Made by a program: the position numbers and the translations under genes | Notes under the pieces: model-generated | What the model saw: the letters and a program-made list of their open reading frames with translations, nothing else | What the model was told of the DNA's origin: nothing | Database searches by the model: none | In this document: one piece after another, positions 17,190 through 28,268 of the stretch | Layout of the letters: every line of letters starts with the position of its first letter | Position numbering within the stretch: the stretch's first letter is position 1 | Origin: Sulfuricurvum sp. | GTDB lineage: Bacteria > Campylobacterota > Campylobacteria > Campylobacterales > Sulfurimonadaceae | Direction of reading: 5' to 3' | Assembly (NCBI GenBank): GCA_030693335.1 | Contig: JAUYAU010000004.1 | Coordinates: forward strand, 248,001-312,000 | DNA length: 64,000 nucleotides

Positions 17190-18598
17190 GGATCCATCAG
17201 GTTTTTTTTATTAACGTACTGCTCTTATTTGCCATTGCGTTACTTGGCGCTTCGTTTATCAGCTACTTTTCACTCAAATCCATGATAATCGAAGAGAGTA
17301 AAGAGCAGCTTATCCAGGATATCAATCTCATCAAACCTCAAGTGCAGATCGCTTCTGATCTCGATACTCTTTCCGTATATATCGCAAAAAATACCCATCT
17401 TCGGATCACAATCATCGATGAAAACGGTGTCGTCAAAGCCGAAAGTGATGCTGATAAATCAACAATGGAAAACCATCTTGGACGCTCTGAGATTATGGGC
17501 GCCATGAGTGAGCCTTACGGCATTCGGATTCGCTACTCCACTACCGTTAAAAGCGATTTTATTTACGTTGCTCACCAATTCACTATCGATGGAAAGCCTC
17601 ATTTTATACGATTGGCGATGAACCTCAAAAAAGTGATGGATAATTTTTATGCCCTATGGCTCAAGCTTTTGCTCGCTTTCATCCTTCTCATCAGCATTGC
17701 ACTTATAATTGCCTATAACCTCTCCAAAAAAGCGCGCTATGACATTAAGCAAATCACCCATTTTTTGGATGAAGTATCAACAAAAAATTATTATGCATCA
17801 CTCAAGCCTCAGCACTTTAGTGAATTTTTACAAATCTCGCTTTTACTCAAAAATCTGGTAAAAAAACTTCACCATCGGGAGAAACAAAAACGCAAATATA
17901 CTGCCAAACTTAAGCTGATCAACAAACAGCAAAACGACATTCTCTCCGCCATCAGCCACGAATTCAAAAATCCCATTGCAGCCATCGTCGGATATACTGA
18001 AACACTCGAAGAAGATCCAAATCTAAACCTCGCAATACGAGAAAAATTTTTAGGAAAAGTTCATTCTAACGCTCTGAAAATCAGCCACATGCTGGACCGT
18101 CTCGCTCTCTCCGTCAAACTGGAGAACAATGATCTTTCCATCAAACCTGCTGATTTTGATCTGGATGTCTTGTGTCGTGACGTAACATCCACTCTTCAGG
18201 GAAAATATCCGCATCGTATTATAAGCTACGAAGGCTCCTCCCAAGAAGTCTATGCCGATAAGACCATGATCGACCTCGTCATCACCAATCTCATCGACAA
18301 CGCTATCAAATATTCCGAAAATGAAGTCACCCTAAGATTGACCGAACATACGGTTGAAGTTATCGATAAAGGGATCGGTATAGCTCCCAAAGATCTGGAG
18401 CTCATTACCTCCAAGTTTTACCGTGTTCAAAAAAACAGCTGGGACAATTCCATGGGGTTAGGGCTTGCCATCGTTAGCTATATCCTGAAGCTTCATGATT
18501 CACATCTTACTATTGACAGTACACTTGGCGTGGGTTCCACCTTCTCGTTTTCGATTGATAGCTTTCGCAAAACGTCATCCATCCAACACCTTGCATGA
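17183..18598 (+). CDS. phoR: Phosphate regulon sensor histidine kinase
   Basis: A 471-residue kinase with two TM helices (about 9-31 and 155-178) enclosing a periplasmic segment of about 120 residues. These are followed by a linker, the H-box (ISHEFKNPIAAI), N-box (NLIDNAIKYS), G1 (VIDKGIGIA) and G2 (GLGLAIV). Start overlaps phoB by 7 bp. The sizeable periplasmic domain differs from E. coli PhoR, so direct sensing outside the membrane is possible, as in Campylobacter PhosS. Confidence 0.88.
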   Translation: MLRIHQVFFINVLLLFAIALLGASFISYFSLKSMIIEESKEQLIQDINLIKPQVQIASDLDTLSVYIAKNTHLRITIIDENGVVKAESDADKSTMENHLGRSEIMGAMSEPYGIRIRYSTTVKSDFIYVAHQFTIDGKPHFIRLAMNLKKVMDNFYALWLKLLLAFILLISIALIIAYNLSKKARYDIKQITHFLDEVSTKNYYASLKPQHFSEFLQISLLLKNLVKKLHHREKQKRKYTAKLKLINKQQNDILSAISHEFKNPIAAIVGYTETLEEDPNLNLAIREKFLGKVHSNALKISHMLDRLALSVKLENNDLSIKPADFDLDVLCRDVTSTLQGKYPHRIISYEGSSQEVYADKTMIDLVITNLIDNAIKYSENEVTLRLTEHTVEVIDKGIGIAPKDLELITSKFYRVQKNSWDNSMGLGLAIVSYILKLHDSHLTIDSTLGVGSTFSFSIDSFRKTSSIQHLA

Positions 18599-19974
18599 TC
18601 AAGCGTTACCCTGCTCTTGAACCTCTCATAGAGCATTTGGCACTCCATAATATTACTCCTATCTTAGTTGGTGGATGTGTTCGTGACCATCTTTTGGGAC
18701 ATGAGAGTCTGGACATAGATATCGAACTCTATGGAGTGAGTGATACGATGGAGCTTGCCGAAATTCTAAAACCCTTTGGAAAAATCAATGAGGTCGGAAA
18801 ATCTTTCGGCGTTTACAAATTCCGCTACGGCACCTACTTCATTGATCTTTCACTCCCTCGTACCGAAAACAAATCGGCCAAAGGGCACAAAGGATTTGAG
18901 ATACAGACCTACAGTGATCTGGATTTTGCTACTGCCTCCCGACGACGGGATTTTACCATCAATGCTATGGGCTATAATCCCCTTACTCAAACTCTGCTAG
19001 ACCCTCATAATGGTGCAGACGACTTACGCAAAAAACGGCTCGTATGCGTAGACCCGCTCACTTTTGTTCAAGACCCCTTGCGCTTATTGCGTGCGGTACA
19101 GTTTGTCGCACGGTTTGATCTGACCTGTGATCCGAAACTTTTGGCGTTATGCAAGCGCATGATCGATCAAGGCGCCCTGGAAGAACTCCCCAAAGAGCGG
19201 ATTTTTGAAGAACTCAAAAAACTGTTTTTGCTAAGCCCCAAACCCTCAATAGGAATGGAGCTTTTACGCGAAATGGGCGCCTTGCCTTTTTTTACACCGC
19301 TGGACCTGTACGAAAAAACCCCTCAAGATCCCCTCTCCCATCCTGAGGGAAATGTATGGATACATACCCTCAAAGCCTTAGACATAATGGCCCTTTTGCG
19401 CATAGGAGAGCCAAAGCGCGATATAACACGAATGTTTGCGGTGTTATTGCACGATTGCGCCAAACCCATCACCACCGTTATCGAAAATGGCAAAATAAAT
19501 GCTCCCCATCATGCGCTTATAGGCGTCGAGGTGGGGCAAAAGTTTTTAGAAAAGATCACCAACGAACACGACCTTATCGCCAGCGTATTGCCGCTTATCC
19601 GCTACCATGGTGCCGTGCGAAAACTCTACGATACGCCACCCTCCGAAATTTTGCATCTCAGCGCACAGGTATGCATCGAAGACTTGATTCCCGTAGCAGA
19701 AGCAGATTTCTTAGGTCGGGGATTTAACGGTACAACGCCCGCATCATTCCCAGCCGGAGAATGGCTATACGCTCAAGCTTCCGAACTGGGCGTATTGTCA
19801 TCGCCGCCCCAACCCTTGATCATGGGAAGGGATCTCATCTCTTTAGGTCTTTCTCCCGATGAACGCTTTAAAGAGATTTTAGAGAACGCCTACAAAGCAC
19901 AGCTCAATCAACAATTTTTTACTAAAGATGAAGCAATAACATGGATAAAAGAGCACTTGGTAACAATTCTGTAA
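18595..19974 (+). CDS. cca: CCA-adding tRNA nucleotidyltransferase with HD domain
   Basis: A 459-residue class II nucleotidyltransferase. The active-site motifs are LVGGCVRDHLL (about residues 24-34) and DIDIE (about 41-45). Further on are RRRDFTINAM and DPLRLLRAVQF, then an HD phosphohydrolase region (HTLKALD, LLHDCAKP, HH) as in multifunctional Cca. It maintains the CCA end of tRNAs. It overlaps phoR by 4 bp although unrelated to phosphate sensing, and its last codons contain part of the pstC PHO box. Confidence 0.9.
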   Translation: MIKRYPALEPLIEHLALHNITPILVGGCVRDHLLGHESLDIDIELYGVSDTMELAEILKPFGKINEVGKSFGVYKFRYGTYFIDLSLPRTENKSAKGHKGFEIQTYSDLDFATASRRRDFTINAMGYNPLTQTLLDPHNGADDLRKKRLVCVDPLTFVQDPLRLLRAVQFVARFDLTCDPKLLALCKRMIDQGALEELPKERIFEELKKLFLLSPKPSIGMELLREMGALPFFTPLDLYEKTPQDPLSHPEGNVWIHTLKALDIMALLRIGEPKRDITRMFAVLLHDCAKPITTVIENGKINAPHHALIGVEVGQKFLEKITNEHDLIASVLPLIRYHGAVRKLYDTPPSEILHLSAQVCIEDLIPVAEADFLGRGFNGTTPASFPAGEWLYAQASELGVLSSPPQPLIMGRDLISLGLSPDERFKEILENAYKAQLNQQFFTKDEAITWIKEHLVTIL

Positions 19975-19991
19975 TCAAGATGGATTAAAAT
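19959..19991 (+). promoter_or_regulatory. PHO-box promoter of pstCAB, partly inside cca
   Basis: GGTAACA (19959-19965), 4-bp spacer, TGTAATC (19970-19976), then TAAAAT (19986-19991): first half-site to -10 is 27 bp, second 16 bp. The first half-site is made of cca codons and the second spans the cca stop, so cca's 3' end is constrained by both functions. Confidence 0.7.
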
Positions 19992-20017
19992 TGCCAAAAT
20001 ATTTCTCAAGGCAATCC

Positions 20018-20869
20018 ATGATCGATAAGATATATTTCAATACAGCACGATTAAGCGCCCTGTTCGTCCTAGTCATCGTCGCATGGATATTTGTCGTCCT
20101 TTTTAATCACTCCCTTGAAGCGATGCACACCTTTGGTCTGGACTTCATAACCAAAGACGAATGGGCTCCTAATCTTGATAAATTCGGTGCTTACGCCGCT
20201 ATTTTAGGATCCATTATTTCTACCTTTTTGGCCATGTTGCTGGCTGTTCCTATTGCCATTGGGGTCGCCATCTTTTTGAGTGAAATAGCCCATGATAAAA
20301 TCAAAGGATTTTTTGGAGTCAGCGTCGAGCTTCTGGCGGCGATTCCCTCTGTTATCTACGGAATGTGGGGGCTGTTCTTTTTCGTCCCGATCATCCGTGA
20401 TATTTTCGGAGGCCTAGGGATAGGTCTTCTTGCCGCAGGAATCGTTTTGGCAATCATGATCTTGCCGTTTATGGCAGCCGTTACCCGCGATGCGATGAAC
20501 ACGACTCCCGATATTCTCAAAGAGTCCGCATACGCATTGGGCGGTACGCAGTGGGACGTTATCAAAGACATTATCATCCCTTACGCCAAAGCAGGCATTA
20601 TCGGTTCGCTCATCCTTGCACTTGGACGTGCAATCGGCGAGACGATGGCCGTTACCTTCGTTATGGGTAACGTTCACCACGTGCCAAAGTCGATTCTCGA
20701 TCCAACCACTTCCATTCCTGTAACATTAGCAAACGAGTTTAGCGAAGCCGATTCTTCTTTGTATTTCTCAAGTCTTTTCGGTCTTGCATTAACCTTACTC
20801 ATCATGAGTTTTGTGGTTATCGCCGTTGCAAAATTTTACTTTTTACGTAAAGCTAGGAAAACATCATGA
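20018..20869 (+). CDS. pstC: Phosphate ABC transporter permease PstC
   Basis: A 283-residue inner-membrane permease with six helices, a permease EAA-like loop (ESAYALGGTQWDVIKDIIIPYAK split around residue 185) and the GRAIGETMAVTFVMGN segment typical of PstC. The ATG at 20018 is preceded by AAGG; an upstream in-frame TTG at 19991 lies in the -10 region and is rejected. ATGA overlap with pstA. Confidence 0.95.
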   Translation: MIDKIYFNTARLSALFVLVIVAWIFVVLFNHSLEAMHTFGLDFITKDEWAPNLDKFGAYAAILGSIISTFLAMLLAVPIAIGVAIFLSEIAHDKIKGFFGVSVELLAAIPSVIYGMWGLFFFVPIIRDIFGGLGIGLLAAGIVLAIMILPFMAAVTRDAMNTTPDILKESAYALGGTQWDVIKDIIIPYAKAGIIGSLILALGRAIGETMAVTFVMGNVHHVPKSILDPTTSIPVTLANEFSEADSSLYFSSLFGLALTLLIMSFVVIAVAKFYFLRKARKTS

Positions 20870-21711
20870 CCGCTGTACAAAAACGCGTCTTTATCAACAA
20901 AGTAGCCCTCACCCTCTCAACCCTCAGCGCCCTAATCGCTTTGGGCTTTTTGTTTTGGATTTTAGGCGTTTTGGTGATGAAGGGGATCAGCGCCCTTAAC
21001 TGGAACATCTTTATCTTCGATGGAGCCCCTCCCGGAAATCCTGAGAGTGGTCTTAAACACGCATTGGTGGGTCAGGCAATCTTGATTGGTATGGCAACAG
21101 CAATCGGTGTCCCTTTGGGCATTTTGGCGGGAACTTATCTCAGCGAATACGGTAAAAATTCCAAACTCGCACACACCATTCGTGATATCAGCGATATTAT
21201 GATGTCGGCACCCTCGATCGTTATTGGTGCGTTTGTGTACGCAATCGTGGTTATGCCTATGGGACACTTTAGTGCCTGGGCAGGTGCCATTGCTCTTGGG
21301 ATTATCATGATTCCCGTCATCTTGCGTACTACGGATGACATGCTCCAGCTTGTTCCCGGAGAACTTCGTGAGGCAGCATTCGCACTTGGCGCACCAAAAT
21401 ACAAAGTGATTTTAAGCGTTGTTTATCGCGGAGCCAAAGCGGGTATTTTAACGGGTGTCCTTTTAGGTATCGCTCGCGTGGGAGGAGAAACGGCACCGTT
21501 GCTGTTTACGTCGTTTAACGATAACTTTTTTACCACCGATCTTAACGAAGCAATGCCATCATTGACAGTGACGATATTCAACTACGCAACCAGCCCCTAC
21601 GAGGATTGGCAGCAGCTGGGATGGGCAGCAGCTTTTATCCTATCAATGTTTATTTTAGGTCTCAACATATTAGGGCGATTAATTTTACTCGCCACAAAGA
21701 AAAGGAAATAA
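20866..21711 (+). CDS. pstA: Phosphate ABC transporter permease PstA
   Basis: A 281-residue permease with six helices, partner of PstC. Family segments are GIPLGI-like VPLGILAGTYLSEYG, the coupling loop REAAFALGAPKYKVILSVV and GVLLGIARVGGETAPLLFT. It starts within the pstC stop (ATGA) and ends four bases before pstB, so the three are one operon. Confidence 0.95.
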   Translation: MTAVQKRVFINKVALTLSTLSALIALGFLFWILGVLVMKGISALNWNIFIFDGAPPGNPESGLKHALVGQAILIGMATAIGVPLGILAGTYLSEYGKNSKLAHTIRDISDIMMSAPSIVIGAFVYAIVVMPMGHFSAWAGAIALGIIMIPVILRTTDDMLQLVPGELREAAFALGAPKYKVILSVVYRGAKAGILTGVLLGIARVGGETAPLLFTSFNDNFFTTDLNEAMPSLTVTIFNYATSPYEDWQQLGWAAAFILSMFILGLNILGRLILLATKKRK

Positions 21712-21714
21712 ATT

Positions 21715-22500
21715 ATGGCAAGCATCATTGATATCAAAGAAGAGTGCGCTCTGCATGTACGCGATTTTGAATTTACCTACAAAGGTGCCGCGGCTCCCAG
21801 TTTAAAAAAAATAACCATGCCCATCGCTAAACACTCTATTACGGCATTAATCGGACCCTCAGGGTGTGGTAAAACCACTTTGTTGCGTTCTTTTAACCGT
21901 ATGCACGATTTGTATCCAGGTAACAGTTACGCAGGTGAAATCGAGTTTGAAGGACGCAATATTTTAGGTGCCAAAGAGGATTTGATTCACTTGCGTACCA
22001 AAATCGGGATGATCTTTCAAAAACCGACTGCGTTTCCAATGTCCATCTTTGACAACGTTGCCTACGGAATGCGTTTGCAAGGGATTAAAAATAAAACTGA
22101 ACTAAGCGACCGTGTCGAGAAAGCCCTCAAAGATGCCGCAATCTGGAAAGAGGTCGGTGATCGTCTCAAACACGACGCAAACGGTTTATCTGGGGGACAG
22201 CAGCAGCGTTTATGTATTGCTCGCGCTATCGCTGTAGAGCCAGAAGTATTGCTCTTTGACGAACCAACCTCTGCTCTTGACCCAATCTCTACCCAAGGTA
22301 TCGAACGCCTTGTCATCGAGCTCAAAGAGCGCGTAAGCATTATCATCGTAACGCACAACATGCAGCAAGCAGCGCGTGTGAGCGACTATACAGGGTTTAT
22401 GTATCTCGGAGAGCTTATAGAGCTTGGAGAGACAGAGAAGCTCTTTGTCACTCCTAAAGAAAAATTAACACAGGAATACATCACCGGTAAATTCGGATAA
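21715..22500 (+). CDS. pstB: Phosphate ABC transporter ATP-binding protein PstB
   Basis: A 261-residue ABC ATPase with Walker A (GPSGCGKTT, about 47-55), Q-loop ([11 protein letters not shown], typical of PstB), signature LSGGQQQR, Walker B (VLLFDEP) and H-loop (IIVTHNM). It powers phosphate import through PstCA. Confidence 0.96.
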   Translation: MASIIDIKEECALHVRDFEFTYKGAAAPSLKKITMPIAKHSITALIGPSGCGKTTLLRSFNRMHDLYPGNSYAGEIEFEGRNILGAKEDLIHLRTKIGMIFQKPTAFPMSIFDNVAYGMRLQGIKNKTELSDRVEKALKDAAIWKEVGDRLKHDANGLSGGQQQRLCIARAIAVEPEVLLFDEPTSALDPISTQGIERLVIELKERVSIIIVTHNMQQAARVSDYTGFMYLGELIELGETEKLFVTPKEKLTQEYITGKFG

Positions 22501-22508
22501 TTCTATGT

Positions 22509-22552
22509 TGTAACCATTTCGTAGCCTATTCGTAGCTGTTGTGTAATATAAT
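22509..22552 (+). promoter_or_regulatory. Four-repeat PHO box and -10 of pit
   Basis: Four 7-bp direct repeats at exact 11-bp spacing: TGTAACC (22509), CGTAGCC (22520), CGTAGCT (22531), TGTAATA (22542). TATAAT at 22547-22552 overlaps the last. The second and third repeats stand 27 and 16 bp from the -10, matching the other PHO promoters. The fourth overlaps the -10, which could give repression at high occupancy (inference). Confidence 0.8.
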
Positions 22553-22580
22553 TCCAATAACATTACTCAATGGAGCGTCC

Positions 22581-24062
22581 ATGCTTTCTCGTGACAACCT
22601 CTTTTTCGGCAGTATTTTTATTCTTATGACCACTGTGTTTATGGTGTGGGGATTTAACTATCTCGAAAATAACCATACTCTCTTCATTCTCGCCACCTTG
22701 TTTGGTGTCTTTATGGCCTTTAACATTGGTGGAAATGATGTTGCCAACTCTTTTGGTACCAGCGTTGGAGCCAAAACCCTCACCGTCAAACAAGCGCTGA
22801 TGATTGCTGCCATCTTTGAGCTGGGCGGGGCAATGCTCGCAGGTTCAGCCGTAACCGACACCATTCGCAAAGGAATTGTTGATATTTCCCAAATGGATTT
22901 CAATCCAATGCTTTTTGTTTTTGTTATGATGGGATCGCTCCTCTCAGCAGGAACATGGCTGTTGTTTGCATCCAAAAAAGGGTATCCAGTTTCTACAACC
23001 CACGCTATAATTGGGGGAATTTTAGGTGGTTCTATCGCTTTGGGTTACGTCACAATGGGCGAGGGAGAATCGGTATTTGGGCTTGTTCACTGGGATCAAA
23101 TTACAAAAATTGCTATTAGCTGGGTTGTTTCTCCTATTCTTGGAGGAATGGCATCGTATGGAATTTATTGGTATTTGAAGAAATACATCCTTGACTACAA
23201 TGATCGTGTCCAAGCGCACATCGATGTTCTAAAATCTCAACTGGCTACTTTACATGAAGCTCATGATGATGCTACCGCAACCAACGATGAGAAAGAGCGT
23301 TATACCATGCAAATTGCCACAATCACTGCACTCAAGAAAAAATCAAATGCTTTTTATGCCCTTCGTACTCATGCCCCTATCGCGGCAGCTTTTGGTACGG
23401 CGATGATTGCAGGGATGCTATTATTCAAAGGGCTCAAGCATGCAAATATCGGCCTTAATGACGTCCAAATTTATACACTTCTTGCCCTTATGTCTACACT
23501 TATGTATGGTGTCGTGTATGCAATTGTCAAAGTGATGCACAAAGATACCCCACACAAAGCTACCATGCGTGTTTTCAGTATGCTTCAAGTCCTTACCGCA
23601 TCCTCATTTGCATTTAGCCATGGCGCCAACGATATCGCAAATGCTATTGGGCCTTTTGCCGCTATCATCGATATTTTAGCTACTGGAAACATCAATACCG
23701 ACGCACCGGTTCCCATCATTGCCATGGCAACCTTCGGAGTGGCATTGGTAGCGGGATTGTGGTTTATCGGTAAAGAAGTTATCGATACTGTTGGCAGTCG
23801 TATCACCGAGATTTTTCCAGTAACAGGGTTTGCAGCAGAACTGGGAGCGACTCTCGTTATATTGCTCGCTACGAAAATGGGGATTCCTGTCTCTTCAACG
23901 CATATTTTAGTGGGTGCTGTTATCGGTATCGGGATGCTTAATCGCAATGCCAATTGGGCGTTGATGCGTCCTATTGCATTGGCGTGGGTTATTACCCTCC
24001 CTGCCGCGGCTGCAATGGCAGCAATTTTCTTTTTTCTACTTAAAATCATATTCGGCTATTAA
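22581..24062 (+). CDS. pit: PiT-family inorganic phosphate transporter
   Basis: A 493-residue low-affinity phosphate permease. Both PiT signature repeats are visible: NIGGNDVANSFGTSVGAK near the N-terminus and SHGANDIANAIGPFAAI in the second half, with about ten helices and a hydrophilic, coiled central loop (HIDVLKSQLATLHEAHDD region). ATG at 22581 follows GGAGCG; the upstream in-frame codons lie in the promoter. Control by a PHO box is unusual for Pit but fits its place after pstB. Confidence 0.93.
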   Translation: MLSRDNLFFGSIFILMTTVFMVWGFNYLENNHTLFILATLFGVFMAFNIGGNDVANSFGTSVGAKTLTVKQALMIAAIFELGGAMLAGSAVTDTIRKGIVDISQMDFNPMLFVFVMMGSLLSAGTWLLFASKKGYPVSTTHAIIGGILGGSIALGYVTMGEGESVFGLVHWDQITKIAISWVVSPILGGMASYGIYWYLKKYILDYNDRVQAHIDVLKSQLATLHEAHDDATATNDEKERYTMQIATITALKKKSNAFYALRTHAPIAAAFGTAMIAGMLLFKGLKHANIGLNDVQIYTLLALMSTLMYGVVYAIVKVMHKDTPHKATMRVFSMLQVLTASSFAFSHGANDIANAIGPFAAIIDILATGNINTDAPVPIIAMATFGVALVAGLWFIGKEVIDTVGSRITEIFPVTGFAAELGATLVILLATKMGIPVSSTHILVGAVIGIGMLNRNANWALMRPIALAWVITLPAAAAMAAIFFFLLKIIFGY

Positions 24063-24076
24063 GCCGAATTATTTTT
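24050..24076 (+). terminator. Terminator at pit/queF junction
   Basis: An 8-bp perfect stem (ATTCGGCT, loop ATTA, AGCCGAAT) overlapping the pit stop and followed by TATTTTT. It also includes the end of the convergent queF gene, so it may serve both directions. Confidence 0.8.
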
Positions 24077-24452
24077 CCATCTTTTCACTATCAATCTCAA
24101 TCACCGTATGAACATTGCCTCGCGGATAAAAATCCGCAACCACTTTTAAGCGCTTAGGAGCGATTTTATCCTCAAAGAGGCTGTAAATCTCGTTAGCACT
24201 GTTTTCGTGCGAAATATGGCGGTTTCTGAATGAATTAATGTACAACTTGATCGCTTTGAGTTCTGCTACAAATTTATTGGGTGTATATTCAATGTAAATG
24301 GTGGCAAAATCGGGATAACCGCTGCGAGGACACAAACAAGTAAACTCCGGCAGCGTCACTTTAACGACATAATCACGTTCATGGGCATTGGGCCATATCT
24401 CAAAATCTTTTTCAACATCGAAATCAGCGACGATTTGTTCTCCGTATTTCAT
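24069..24452 (-). CDS. queF: NADPH-dependent 7-cyano-7-deazaguanine reductase
   Basis: A 127-residue short QueF of the tunnel-fold family, converting preQ0 to preQ1 in queuosine synthesis. The catalytic Cys is in EFTCLCPRSGYPDFATI (about residues 31-47) and the family ELKAIKLYINSFRNRHISHE segment follows, split here as two motifs. It starts two bases after the GGDEF/EAL gene and is probably the last gene of the gyrB unit. Confidence 0.95.
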   Translation of the reverse strand: MKYGEQIVADFDVEKDFEIWPNAHERDYVVKVTLPEFTCLCPRSGYPDFATIYIEYTPNKFVAELKAIKLYINSFRNRHISHENSANEIYSLFEDKIAPKRLKVVADFYPRGNVHTVIEIDSEKMEK

Positions 24453-24454
24453 TT

Positions 24455-25843
24455 TTATTCCTTTACTGTAATGTTTCCGTGAAAGTTGCCTTGACGGTAG
24501 TTGATTTTTAGCGCTTTGATGACCTTGTCACTCTCTTCATCCTCAATCATATTCATCCAGGTGGCCGCTCCGCACAAATGGGCGGTAATATTAAGTCCTT
24601 GAAGAATATTTTGATATTTTTCTTCTTTGATATGGCGTGTATAGAGGGAATCAAAACGGACATAGTCAACGTCCAGCTCTTTGAGATACATCATTGTTGT
24701 ATGATTCATACCGTATTTATCCAAAGCAATTTTATACCCTACCGCCCGATACTGTGCAATCTGCTCTTTAAAGCGCTTGACTTGATGGCAATACTCTTTT
24801 TCATCAAACATAAGGATGATTTTTCCTTTTGCATCAGGATAACGCTGTAAGAGCTCCAGCGCAAATTGAAAAAATAATCCGTTACGCAGTGTTACCGATG
24901 AAACCGTGACAATATAATGTCCTGCATCCTCACAAGCCAGCTTAATTGAAAGCTCTAATATATTGCTTTCATGTTCTCTTATTTTTCCAATACGGTTTAA
25001 AAAAGGGATAAAACGGCTTTGATGAATAAGCCCTCCATTTTTATTGACCAGCTTAAAGGATGTCTCAAACATGGATCTTTTGTCACAGCAAACCGTTTGC
25101 AGAGCAATGGAATAACGCTGTGATTTTAGTGCCTCCAATACAGCTTCTTCAAGCTCATGCGGAATAATATCATCACGATCGGTAAAAGTTTTTTTCTCTT
25201 TATTTGCATATTGCAGTTCATACAAACGTGTTATGATCTCTTTTGGCTGTTTAATAAGTTTGGTATCAAGTAAAACAGCTGACAGTTTTACCTCAATCTC
25301 ATTTATCAGTGTCTCTTGATGTTTTGCCAAAAACAGCTCGACCAAAGCAGTATTAGCCTCTTTTTCGCCTATGAGCAAAAGGATAAAATCACCCCCTTTA
25401 AATCGGCAAACAGGAAGTGTTTTAATCTCTTTTGAAGTGAAAAAATCGTTAATTTGCATTGCTGCATTTTTAAGAACTTCATCTCCGTTTTTGACCCCGT
25501 AACGTTCATTAATTCCCAAAAGGTTATCAATGCTGATCATCACTATCGTACCAGTTTTACGTTTGATAAAACTGTGAAAAAGTTTGAAAAAATACTCTGG
25601 TGTAAAAGTATGGGTAATTTGTTCGGTGATATGTTCATAGCTGCTTTGATTAATCAAAAAAAAGAGGAAATAAATGGCCATTGCAAACAGAAGTAAAGCA
25701 AGAACAATAAGAGAATCAACTGTAGAGTGTTCTTGTGAAAAAAGGGCATAAAGAGCGATAGCACTCATCAAAAAAATGGGTAAACCCATCCGTAGCGCTA
25801 ACACAAAACGATGAGAACGCTCTTTCTTTTCGGTATAGGTCAT
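24455..25843 (-). CDS. Membrane-bound degenerate GGDEF-EAL protein
   Basis: A 462-residue protein with two N-terminal helices (about 17-32 and 41-65), a GGDEF-like domain and an EAL-like domain. The GGDEF signature reads KGGDF (in CRFKGGDF). The EAL part lacks the EAL triplet (FETSFKL in its place), and the DDFGTG loop reads LDKYGMN, so neither cyclase nor phosphodiesterase activity is expected. The fold is retained (YVRFDSLYTRHI), so it may be a c-di-GMP-independent scaffold. It begins one base after the gyrB stop. Confidence 0.8.
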   Translation of the reverse strand: MTYTEKKERSHRFVLALRMGLPIFLMSAIALYALFSQEHSTVDSLIVLALLLFAMAIYFLFFLINQSSYEHITEQITHTFTPEYFFKLFHSFIKRKTGTIVMISIDNLLGINERYGVKNGDEVLKNAAMQINDFFTSKEIKTLPVCRFKGGDFILLLIGEKEANTALVELFLAKHQETLINEIEVKLSAVLLDTKLIKQPKEIITRLYELQYANKEKKTFTDRDDIIPHELEEAVLEALKSQRYSIALQTVCCDKRSMFETSFKLVNKNGGLIHQSRFIPFLNRIGKIREHESNILELSIKLACEDAGHYIVTVSSVTLRNGLFFQFALELLQRYPDAKGKIILMFDEKEYCHQVKRFKEQIAQYRAVGYKIALDKYGMNHTTMMYLKELDVDYVRFDSLYTRHIKEEKYQNILQGLNITAHLCGAATWMNMIEDEESDKVIKALKINYRQGNFHGNITVKE

Positions 25844-28210
<2,367 letters not shown>

Positions 28211-28268
28211 CTAAAAATGAAGTTTTATGAAATAAAACCCTAAAAAGGGCTAAAAGAAGAGTTTATGT

